From: Bacillota bacterium
GTDB lineage: Bacteria > Bacillota > Clostridia > Oscillospirales > Ethanoligenentaceae
Length of the DNA: 13,447 nucleotides
Reading direction: 5' to 3'
Assembly: GCA_023391835.1 (NCBI GenBank)
Contig: JAEWAE010000075.1
Coordinates: 1-13,447, forward strand
Shown here: piece after piece, positions 6,811 to 12,679 of the stretch
Layout: every line of letters begins with the position of its first letter
Numbering within the stretch: position 1 is the stretch's first letter
Notes under the pieces: model-generated
The model's database searches: none
Told to the model about the DNA's origin: nothing
Seen by the model: the letters and a program-made list of their open reading frames with translations, nothing else
Translations under genes and position numbers: made by a program

Positions 6811-6851
6811 CCCCCTGATCGGTTTGCAGCCGGCCAGGGGGTGATTTTTTT
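6811..6851 (+). terminator. Probable intrinsic terminator after GH2
   Basis: CCCCCTG (6811-6817) pairs with CAGGGGG (6835-6841), with an inner CGG/CCG pairing (6820-6822 and 6830-6832). Seven T residues (6845-6851) follow three bases after the stem. It lies about 155 bp past the GH2 stop, so the hydrolase message would carry a long 3' tail. The 3-base gap before the T-run makes it less than ideal. Confidence 0.55.
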
Positions 6852-6934
6852 ACGCCGCTTTTTTGCCCGGCATGACATGGCGACCCGCCGCGCGGGCATA
6901 CTAACAGCGGCCGGGCCGTCATGTCCGATAAAAT

Positions 6935-7216
6935 ATGGAACCATTATATCTGGAAACCGCCGCCGGCCTTGTGCCTCTCGACGCAGATCTGGCGGCCAAA
7001 TACCATTTGAAAAAGGGCATGATCTCCCCTTTTTCCGGCGCGCGCATCGTGGGGCCAAACGGTGATTTTTCCCGGGAGGAAACCGCGGCCGTCGCACGGC
7101 CGGCTGCCGGAACCGACCGGGAGCCGGGTGCGGAGATCCAGCCCGGGGTCATGCTCACGACTTCGGAAATTCTGGACTTTGCCCATGGGGAAGACTCCGG
7201 CCCTTCCGGCCAGTGA
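6935..7216 (+). CDS. Small protein of unknown function
   Basis: A 93-aa reading frame I do not recognise. The N-terminal half reads like a folded small domain (LYLETAAGLVPLDADLAAKYHLKKGMISPFSGARIVG, about residues 4-40). The second half is acidic and Pro/Gly-rich. There is no signal peptide, membrane span or Cys motif. Codon third positions are GC-rich, as in neighbouring real genes, which supports coding. An in-frame TAA at 6929-6931 sits just before the ATG, so the start is 6935 or later. No Shine-Dalgarno sequence is visible, which is the main argument against it. A 26-codon frame opening at 6921 overlaps its start and could couple translation. Open frames on the opposite strand here look like shadows. 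Confidence 0.5.
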   Translation: MEPLYLETAAGLVPLDADLAAKYHLKKGMISPFSGARIVGPNGDFSREETAAVARPAAGTDREPGAEIQPGVMLTTSEILDFAHGEDSGPSGQ

Positions 7217-7249
7217 AAAACAAGCGACTGCCATGAGGCCGTTTTGAAA

Positions 7250-7430
7250 GGCTGAAAAGCCGCAAAAAACAGGCGGAAACGCCTGCAAGGGCTTTCTGCG
7301 GGTGTTGCAGATGAATCCGATTTATTTGCAGCACCCCGGCGACATAACCGGGGCGGGAGGCCGCTCCGGACGGCATGTTTTCCACCGGGAACGGTGAGCC
7401 GGTTGAAAGGCGGGGCTGCCCGCCGCCGGC
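7250..7430 (+). promoter_or_regulatory. Structured RNA leader of the SDR gene (candidate)
   Basis: A run of hairpins fills most of the 238-bp gap before the SDR gene. GGCT-GAAA-AGCC is at 7250-7261, CAGGCG-GAAA-CGCCTG at 7270-7285, and a 12-bp stem (10 bp plus G-U ends) pairs 7300-7311 with 7325-7336. CCCCGG/CCGGGG is at 7334-7353, GGAG/CTCC at 7356-7367, CACCG-GGAA-CGGTG at 7383-7396, and a compound stem pairs GCCGG (7398-7402) with CCGGC (7426-7430) around GGCGGG/CCCGCC. Three loops are GNRA tetraloops on the plus strand, which points to a folded plus-strand RNA. The third and fourth hairpins share three bases and compete. I cannot match it to a known riboswitch class. No clear promoter was found in this stretch. 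Confidence 0.4.
7264..7285 (-). terminator. Terminator-like hairpin on the minus strand
   Basis: Read on the minus strand, CAGGCG and CGCCTG form a 6-bp stem with a 4-base loop, followed directly by six T residues (7269-7264), an intrinsic terminator shape. No minus-strand gene ends here; the nearest upstream minus-strand gene is the Smr gene, which ends at 8383. It may stop antisense transcription through the SDR gene. Alternatively the hairpin may function only in the plus-strand leader. Confidence 0.35.
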
Positions 7431-7454
7431 CCGCACCCCGGTCGGAGTGAAAGG

Positions 7455-8363
7455 ATGGTCATAAATATGTATCCGTCGTACCCGTATCACGGCCACGAAA
7501 CCATCAGCGTCACCACTCCCGTGACCTTCGCCCCCCAGCATCAGGCCGCCCAGCCCGGTCGGGAGTCGGTGATGGACCCGCGCCCCATCGCGCAGAACCC
7601 GGATTATCACGGCTCGGGCAAGCTGCGGGGCCGCGTCGCCCTGATCACCGGCGGCGACAGCGGTATCGGCCGCGCCGTAGCCATCGCTTTCGCCAAGGAG
7701 GGCGCCGCCGTGGCCGTCGTCTATCTGAATGAGAAAGAGGATGCCGCCGAAACCAAAACCATGGTGGAGCAGGCCGGCGGCCAATGCCTGCTGCTTGAGG
7801 GCGACGTGCAGGCAGAAGGCTTTTGCGCCGCGGCGGTGAAGGAGACGGTGAGCCGTTTCCTGCGGCTGGATATTCTCGTCAACAACGCCGGCGTGCAGTA
7901 TCCGCAGAACAGCATTCTCGATATTACCGCCGACCAGTTGGAACGCACCTTCCGCACCGACGTATTCAGCCTTTTCCACATGACGAAAGCGGCGCTGCCG
8001 CATCTGGAAAGCGGCAGCGCCATCATCAACACCGCGTCGGTCACGGCCTTCGCGGGCCATCAGGAGCTCATCGACTATTCGGCGGCCAAGGGCGCAGTGG
8101 TGGCCTTCACCCGGTCGCTGGCCCTGTCGCTGGTCACGCTGGGCATCCGGGTCAACGCCGTGGCGCCCGGCGCCACCTGGACCCCGCTGATCCCCGCAAG
8201 CTTCCCGGCGGAAAAAGTCAAAGCCTTCGGCGCCAACAATCCCATGAAGCGGGCCGCGCAGCCTTTCGAGCTGGCCCCCGCCTATGTGTATCTCGCGTCG
8301 GCGGACGCGGGCTTCGTCACCGGGCAGGTGCTCCACGTCAACGGCGGGGCCGTGCTCGGCTGA
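7455..8363 (+). CDS. SDR family oxidoreductase (general stress protein 39-like)
   Basis: A 302-aa short-chain dehydrogenase/reductase using NAD(P)(H) in the cytoplasm. The Rossmann glycine motif TGGDSGIG is at residues 65-72, NNAG at 143-146, and the catalytic Ser195, Tyr208 and Lys212 are in place (YSAAK). The 50-residue N-terminal extension before the Rossmann fold (PQHQ, MDPRP, GSGKL) marks the YhdF/YhxC/GSP39-like SDR clade of Bacillota. The substrate is unknown; in Bacillus, relatives are general stress proteins. For the start, GGAG (7444-7447) is 7 bases before the ATG at 7455; an ATG at 7467 would remove four residues and fit the MYP start common in relatives, so the start is slightly uncertain. 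The gene is convergent with the Smr gene, with 19 bp between them, and follows an unusually structured leader. Confidence 0.92.
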   Translation: MVINMYPSYPYHGHETISVTTPVTFAPQHQAAQPGRESVMDPRPIAQNPDYHGSGKLRGRVALITGGDSGIGRAVAIAFAKEGAAVAVVYLNEKEDAAETKTMVEQAGGQCLLLEGDVQAEGFCAAAVKETVSRFLRLDILVNNAGVQYPQNSILDITADQLERTFRTDVFSLFHMTKAALPHLESGSAIINTASVTAFAGHQELIDYSAAKGAVVAFTRSLALSLVTLGIRVNAVAPGATWTPLIPASFPAEKVKAFGANNPMKRAAQPFELAPAYVYLASADAGFVTGQVLHVNGGAVLG

Positions 8364-8382
8364 GAGCCGGTTTAGCCGCGTG

Positions 8383-8631
8383 TCAGTTGAGCAGCAGCGT
8401 GGTGATGCCCGGGTTGAGGGAAAGAAGCTTTGCCCGGATGCGGTGGTGCTTGAGCGATTTGCGCACCATCTGCTGCAGCACCGTACCGGAAGAATAGCCG
8501 TGGATGACCACGACTTCCCGGACATTGCCGTTGGCCGTGCTCAGGAAACGTTCGAGATAGCGCTTGGCTTCCTCCCGACGCATCTGGTGGATGTCGATTT
8601 CCACCTTTTGGGCGGTAATGTATTGGATCAT
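8383..8631 (-). CDS. Stand-alone Smr (small MutS-related) domain protein
   Basis: An 82-aa protein that is almost entirely one Smr domain, the fold at the C-terminus of MutS2, where it acts as an endonuclease or RNA-cleaving module. Visible are the first motif VEIDIHQM (residues 10-17, His15) with REEAKRYLERFL, and the second motif VIHGYSSGTVL (about 42-52; the family's HGxGxG loop, here with Ser in place of the middle Gly). It ends NPGITTLLLN, the expected final strand. Whether this short form cuts nucleic acid is unknown. The start at 8631 has a modest GGGATGAG just upstream. It is separated from the AraC-type gene by a strong terminator, so it has its own promoter. Confidence 0.85.
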   Translation of the reverse strand: MIQYITAQKVEIDIHQMRREEAKRYLERFLSTANGNVREVVVIHGYSSGTVLQQMVRKSLKHHRIRAKLLSLNPGITTLLLN

Positions 8632-8660
8632 CGGCTCATCCCGTTTCTTTCGTTCCTTCT

Positions 8661-8669
8661 ATTATAGCA
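8661..8669 (-). promoter_or_regulatory. Extended -10 promoter of the Smr gene
   Basis: On the minus strand the sequence reads TGCTATAAT, a perfect TATAAT (8661-8666) with the TG of an extended -10 element. No good -35 box stands 17 bp upstream, which an extended -10 can compensate for. The expected start would give a leader of about 25 bases. Confidence 0.6.
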
Positions 8670-8775
8670 CGACGGACACGGGGCCGCACCGGGTAAATGG
8701 GCGGTCGGGCGCACCGGGTCATATGCAAAGGCGGCGGGATGCGGCGAACGAATCAGAATTCATTTGCCGCGCCCG

Positions 8776-8816
8776 CAAAAAGCACTGACAGGCGTTGCGC
8801 CTGTCAGTGCTTTTTG
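8776..8816 (-). terminator. Near-perfect bidirectional intrinsic terminator after the AraC-type gene
   Basis: AAAAAGCACTGACAGGCG (8777-8794) is followed by the loop TTG and its exact reverse complement (8798-8815), plus one more C-G pair outside, giving a 19-bp stem. A and T runs on both sides make it work in either direction. On the minus strand it ends the AraC-type transcript about 73 bp past the stop at 8889. No plus-strand gene ends nearby. The rest of the gap 8632-8888 shows only the Smr promoter and nothing else I can name. Confidence 0.9.
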
Positions 8817-8888
8817 GCCTTTCAAATTGTCCTCATACGAGGTGGGTCTATGGCCGGCCATCGTGCGGAACGGGCGCAGACGCGCGCG

Positions 8889-9770
8889 TTACGATTCAAA
8901 TGACAGATTGACCGGCCCGGCGGGCAGCTCGCTGCTGATATCCACATCCGTGGCGGGCACGTTTTGATCCACCTGATCCAGCCGGGCCTGATCCAGCCAG
9001 AGCTCCCCTTCGCCGCTGAGCAGGATGCCGATGCTGATGACCGCACTGTTTTCGGGCACGTCGAGCACCACGGAATACTGGTTCCAGTCGGAGCTGCCCC
9101 TGACGGCGCGATTCTGCATGTTATCCAGTTTGAGCGTATTGGCGGAGACACTGTCGATCCGCATCCAGAGGCCGCCCCACCCCTTCACATCCTTTGCTTT
9201 GACAAAACCGGAAAACCGAATACGTTTTCCCAGATAATCGGCCGCTTTGAATTGCTGCATGACGGTGCCGAATTCGCCGGCGTCCATTTCTACGGCGCGG
9301 CTTTTGATAAAAACCGATTGGGTCCCTTTTAAAAAATTATCCCGATCCAGACCGTATTCGTATTTTTCCGGTGCGGTGCCGGTTTCCAGCCATCCGGGTA
9401 TCGGAGTTTTCGAATCCATTCCATCATCCTCCTGTGAGATCAGCGCGCGCATAGCCCGGCGATATTTGCCGGGAGGCAACGCGTAAGCTTTGCGAAACGC
9501 CCGGGTGAACGATTCCTGCGAGTCGAAACGGTAGAGCAGGCCGATTTCCATAATCGGCTGCTCCGTGGCGAGCAGCAGCCGGGCGGCTTTCGCAATGCGG
9601 CGGCTCTGTATGTATTCCCCCAGACCGCTCCCGGTCTGCTTTTCAAAAATGCGCAAAAAATGATATTTGGAAAATCCAGCCCGGCGGGCGAGTCCTTCCA
9701 GCGGCAACGGGTCGGAAAGGTGCCGCTCGATATACGCCACCGCATTTTGCACACACTGCGAGTAATCCAT
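8889..9770 (-). CDS. AraC family regulator with C-terminal beta-sandwich-like domain
   Basis: A 293-aa regulator. Residues 1-108 hold the double helix-turn-helix of AraC/XylS proteins at the N-terminus (LEGLARRAGFSKYHFLRIFEKQTGSGLGEYIQSRRI, then IMEIGLLYRFDSQESFTRAFRKAYALPPGKYRR). After a linker, residues about 125-290 form a second domain (QSVFIKSRA, FSGFVKAKDVKGWGGLWMRID, NWNQYSVVLDVPENSAVISIGILLSGEGELWLDQARL). Its strand pattern resembles the galactose-binding jelly rolls of carbohydrate-binding modules. From memory, the same two-domain layout occurs in Bacillus AraC-type regulators. The ligand is unknown. The ATG at 9770 is chosen because CCTCCT (9780-9785, AGGAGG on this strand) stands 9 bases upstream; an ATG at 9779 directly abuts the ribosome site. 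The gene is apparently monocistronic, with a terminator at 8776-8816. Confidence 0.88.
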   Translation of the reverse strand: MDYSQCVQNAVAYIERHLSDPLPLEGLARRAGFSKYHFLRIFEKQTGSGLGEYIQSRRIAKAARLLLATEQPIMEIGLLYRFDSQESFTRAFRKAYALPPGKYRRAMRALISQEDDGMDSKTPIPGWLETGTAPEKYEYGLDRDNFLKGTQSVFIKSRAVEMDAGEFGTVMQQFKAADYLGKRIRFSGFVKAKDVKGWGGLWMRIDSVSANTLKLDNMQNRAVRGSSDWNQYSVVLDVPENSAVISIGILLSGEGELWLDQARLDQVDQNVPATDVDISSELPAGPVNLSFES

Positions 9771-9779
9771 CGGATGCAT

Positions 9780-9798
9780 CCTCCTGTATTTCAGTATA
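9780..9798 (-). promoter_or_regulatory. Ribosome site and possible -10 box of the AraC-type gene
   Basis: AGGAGG (9780-9785 on the minus strand) decides the start at 9770. TATACT at 9793-9798 is a reasonable -10 box, but no convincing -35 lies 16-18 bp upstream, so the promoter may need an activator. The transcription start would fall within a few bases of the ribosome site, making the leader very short, which weakens this call. Confidence 0.35.
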
Positions 9799-9876
9799 GC
9801 GCAGAATGCGGTTTTTTTCTTGATGCAAATTGCGAATCTGAGCGTTTCCGCGGGCGAAACCTCGCAAGTGCTAAAT

Positions 9877-9905
9877 GCCCCGGCCGCAGATTTCACGGCC
9901 GGGGC
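9877..9905 (-). terminator. GC-rich hairpin after the radical SAM gene
   Basis: GCCCCGGCCG (9877-9886) and its exact reverse complement CGGCCGGGGC (9896-9905) form a 10-bp stem with a 9-base loop, 24 bp past the radical SAM stop. On the minus strand the stem is followed by CATTTAG or so, only a weak U-tract, so termination may be partial. It lies between the radical SAM gene and the AraC-type gene and could separate their transcripts or lower read-through. Confidence 0.5.
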
Positions 9906-9929
9906 GCGCTCCGGATGACTTGCTGGCAC

Positions 9930-11330
9930 TCAGGCTCGTTCTCTCCCCAGCCGGGGGTGCGGATGGGGGCGTCGGGGATGATCCATCGCCCGCAGCTGAT
10001 AGCAGCGGCTCCGGGGGAACAGCCGGGCCATCAGCTCCGCGCCGGGGACAGCCGCGCGCACGACCAGCCAGAAGCCCAGCCGACGCAGCCCGTAATTCAG
10101 GCCGAAACGCCGCAGGATGTCGAGAGCGCCCCGGCAGTTGTAAAATTTCGATACGGCACGGAAAAATTCCCGCTGAAGCTGCCAGGGGGTCATGCGGTTG
10201 GGAATAAAATTCACGTTCATCATATCGAAATATTCCCATCGGCGGTCGATAAGCCGGTTTTCCCGCTCATACTGGGCATAGACCGGTGTACCGGGGTAAG
10301 GCGTGAGCACGGCGGGCTGAAGCTGATAGGCATGGATATGCCGGGCGAATTCCACCCCGCGGCGGATATCCGCCGGGCCGTCTGTGTCGATGCCCAACAC
10401 CAGGCTCGCAATAAGCCGGATATGATGCCGCCCCAGAGCTGTGGCGCATGCCTCGATATCCGAGATTTTCTGATGCTTGTCGATGATGTCCAGCGACTGC
10501 TGATTAAGCGACTCGATGCCCACCAGCACGCGGGAAAGATGGGCTTTTTCCAGCAGGCCGAGCATTTCTTCATCTTCGGCCATGTCGGTGCGGCCGAAAA
10601 AGAAAGTCTCGCGGAACACAAGCCCCTCGGCGATCATCCGGCGGAGGATTTCCTTGGTGCGTGCCCGGTCGGCGGTGAAATTGTCATCCTCGAAATTCAT
10701 ATACCGAAAGCCGAGCCGCTTGTAATACCGCAGCTCTTCCAGCACGTTTTCAACGCTGCGTTCCCGGTAGGGACTGAACATGCGGGAAGTGGTGCAGAAA
10801 GCGCACCGGAAAGGGCACCCCCGCGTGGTGAGCACGTTTGCCACCGTGCAGGGAGTTTTGAGCAGCGAGTAATCGGGGAACGGCGCATTATCCAGATCTT
10901 TGAGGCAGGGTGAATGGACGATCGGGTCGGTGAGCCGCCCCTCGGCCACGTCGCGGATGACGTTCTCCCCTTCCCCCGTCACCACCTGGTCGGCGTGGGC
11001 CAGCGCTTCCTGCGGCAGGGCGGAAGCGTGCATGCCGCCGAGGATCACCCGCTTGCCCCGGGCACGCAGCCGGTCGGCAATCTGATAAGCTCTGGGCGCG
11101 TTGGAGGTCATGGTGTAAAGGCAAATCAGATCGGCGCTGTCGCAGACCCGCCAGTCGACATCACGGTAAAGCTCCTCATACACCGCCACCTCGTGCCCGG
11201 CGTTTTTGAGGATATGCCCGAGCACCAGTGGCCCGGTGATGGCATTGCTGTGCCCATACAGCGCGTTGCCCAGCCGATAAAGCGGATGCCGGTGCATATC
11301 CGATGCCGGCGTGATCCACACAATCCTCAT
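9930..11330 (-). CDS. B12-binding domain radical SAM protein
   Basis: A 466-aa cytoplasmic enzyme. The N-terminal 150 residues look like a cobalamin-binding Rossmann domain (GPLVLGHILKNAGHEVAVYEE, then VILGGMHASALPQEAL and VTGEGENVI). The B12 ligand motif DxHxxG is absent, as in many class B radical SAM proteins. The 4Fe-4S motif is CPFRCAFC (Cys172, Cys176, Cys179; Cx3Cx2C), followed by NFEDDNFTADRART and GIESLNQQSLDIIDK, standard barrel segments of the BchE/YgiQ-like Elp3 fold. The C-terminal about 110 residues (MTPWQLQREFFRAVSKFYN onward) are specific to the subgroup and end in a His/Pro/Arg-rich tail. Such enzymes methylate or rearrange unreactive carbons; the substrate here cannot be told. 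No precursor peptide or partner gene is adjacent, so it is an orphan. The start at 11330 has GGGAGGGGG about 9 bases upstream. Confidence 0.88.
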   Translation of the reverse strand: MRIVWITPASDMHRHPLYRLGNALYGHSNAITGPLVLGHILKNAGHEVAVYEELYRDVDWRVCDSADLICLYTMTSNAPRAYQIADRLRARGKRVILGGMHASALPQEALAHADQVVTGEGENVIRDVAEGRLTDPIVHSPCLKDLDNAPFPDYSLLKTPCTVANVLTTRGCPFRCAFCTTSRMFSPYRERSVENVLEELRYYKRLGFRYMNFEDDNFTADRARTKEILRRMIAEGLVFRETFFFGRTDMAEDEEMLGLLEKAHLSRVLVGIESLNQQSLDIIDKHQKISDIEACATALGRHHIRLIASLVLGIDTDGPADIRRGVEFARHIHAYQLQPAVLTPYPGTPVYAQYERENRLIDRRWEYFDMMNVNFIPNRMTPWQLQREFFRAVSKFYNCRGALDILRRFGLNYGLRRLGFWLVVRAAVPGAELMARLFPRSRCYQLRAMDHPRRPHPHPRLGRERA

Positions 11331-11677
11331 GAAATCAGTCCCCCTCCCATACGGCGGGCGCTCCGCCCGCGCTAACCGTCAGTATGGACCGGATTGTGCC
11401 GTTTCAGTCCCGACTGTGCCATATTTCCCCGCTCCCGCACAGAACCCATGAAGCATGCGCCGGTTTTTGGCTCCGGGCCGAATCAAATTCTCTTGCTTTT
11501 ACAGATTTTATTTTCGCCCGTCGCCATGGATTCCGGGCACGCGGGGCCGAAACCATCCGGCGGGCCGCCGCATACCATGGAATACCGGCGGGGCCGTTTG
11601 GCGGGCCCGGGCCGGTACGCCGCGGCCGGAACGGGGATTTCCCGCGCCCGCGCACGGCGGGAAAGGAGTCATACCCT
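11331..11677. other. Divergent intergenic region
   Basis: A 347-bp gap between the radical SAM gene (minus) and the 333-aa gene (plus). In front of the radical SAM ribosome site is a 7-bp hairpin GCGGGCG-CTC-CGCCCGC (11354-11370). The middle is less GC-rich (about 11485-11515) with T-runs, but I see no vegetative -35/-10 pair in either direction. CATACCATG at 11571-11579 is one base off a sporulation sigma-K style -10 (CATAnnnTA), which would suit a coat gene but is weak evidence alone. The frame of the plus-strand gene is open back to 11384, but that extension looks non-coding. Confidence 0.4.
11638..11668 (+). promoter_or_regulatory. Hairpin touching the ribosome site of the 333-aa gene
   Basis: TTTCCCGC (11638-11645) pairs exactly with GCGGGAAA (11657-11664), with an 11-base loop. 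The ribosome site AAAGGAG (11662-11668) begins inside the second arm, so folding would hide its first three bases. The spacing from this site to the ATG at 11678 is 9 bases. This may lower or regulate translation of the gene and, through the ATGA overlap, of tgl. Confidence 0.5.
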
Positions 11678-12679
11678 ATGCCAACCCATGGCGCCCGGGA
11701 CGGTTCTCTGGAACATATGCGCCTCACGGGCGGAGCGGAGGCTCTGCGGGCGGGGCTGCGCCGGGCCGCGGGTGAAAGCCGGGAACGGACCGTGCGGATG
11801 CTGGAAAGCCCCTCCCTGCGTTTCCCCTCGCTGTACCTGCTGACCGCCGACATCGGCAGGCTGCGGCTTTACCCGGAGCTGGGTGCCCGCAATCAGACGG
11901 CGCTGCGGCTGTGCGTGCGCCAAAGCGCCGAGGTGCAGCCTGTTTCCACCGTGGGGCCGCCGCCCGGTTCCATCGCCGGCACACCGGAACAGACCCGTGC
12001 CGCCCTGCGCTGGATGCTGCAGACCGGCCTTGCGGACGACGGGCTGGACGACGATTACGATCAGCTCATGGACACCGCTGCAGCTCTGCTCGTGATCACC
12101 TGGCATGATCTTTCGCTGCTGCCGCAGATGATCCCGGTGGTATTCCGCCGCCACCGCCGGGAACGCGCCATTCACGACCTGCTGTGGGTGATTTTCCGCT
12201 CCCGCGACCCACGCATCCTCGACTGGTTTGCCGCCTACCTGCGCTCCCGCGACAAGCGGGACGTGGAGCTGGCCGACAAGCTGCTGCGCGGCACCTTAGA
12301 GCCGGATGAGGCCCCGCCCGGGCGGCCCCTGCGGCCCGATACATATCGCGCGTGGCTTGCGGAAAACCGGCCGTATCTCTATTTCACGGGCGAAGGCTTC
12401 CAGCAGAGCAGCGAGCCCCGTCTGTGCCGCGTAGCGCTGGGGGCCAAATATCTGGGCCGCCCCGTCGCGCCTGGGACGGGGCGGATGCAGACCGAGCCCA
12501 CGCCCGAGGAAGCGGCGCGGCTACAAAAATTTGAGGCCCTGGCCCCGGAGGACCGGCGCCGGCTGGCCCGGATTTCCCGGCGGATGCGCCGGACGGACCC
12601 CAACCGCTGGCGCCGATGGGTCGCCGGTGATCCCGCTCGCCTGGTGCCGCCGGCCCACCCGGCAGGAGGCCGCCCATGA
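11678..12679 (+). CDS. Uncharacterised protein encoded with tgl
   Basis: A 333-aa protein I do not recognise. Residues about 105-206 look helical (RAALRWMLQTGLADDGLDDDYDQLMDTAAALLVITWHDLSLLPQM, then HDLLWVIFRSRDPRILDWFAAYLRSRDKRDVELADKLL), possibly helical repeats. A middle part around 224-262 holds AWLAENRPYLYFTGEGFQ. The C-terminal 60 residues are very Arg-rich (RRRLARISRRMRRTDPNRWRRW). There is no signal peptide or membrane span. The ATG at 11678 is chosen for AAAGGAG at 11662-11668, and the protein looks real from there; the open frame back to 11384 lacks a good ribosome site. Its stop overlaps the tgl start as ATGA, so the two are translated together. I infer a sporulation or coat protein, either helper or substrate of the transglutaminase. 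It contains few Lys and more Arg, which argues against it as a main lysine donor. Confidence 0.8.
   Translation: MPTHGARDGSLEHMRLTGGAEALRAGLRRAAGESRERTVRMLESPSLRFPSLYLLTADIGRLRLYPELGARNQTALRLCVRQSAEVQPVSTVGPPPGSIAGTPEQTRAALRWMLQTGLADDGLDDDYDQLMDTAAALLVITWHDLSLLPQMIPVVFRRHRRERAIHDLLWVIFRSRDPRILDWFAAYLRSRDKRDVELADKLLRGTLEPDEAPPGRPLRPDTYRAWLAENRPYLYFTGEGFQQSSEPRLCRVALGAKYLGRPVAPGTGRMQTEPTPEEAARLQKFEALAPEDRRRLARISRRMRRTDPNRWRRWVAGDPARLVPPAHPAGGRP

Noticed and set aside
7383..7430. Possible cobalamin riboswitch core before the SDR gene (GGGAA, GGTGA and GCTGCCCGC in order)
   Set aside because: The AACTGT segment and a B12 box are missing, and the spacing does not fit the known fold. Local hairpins explain the bases better.
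11384..11677. N-terminal extension of the 333-aa protein by 98 residues
   Set aside because: No ribosome site precedes 11384, the composition is not protein-like, and AAAGGAG directly before 11678 marks the start.
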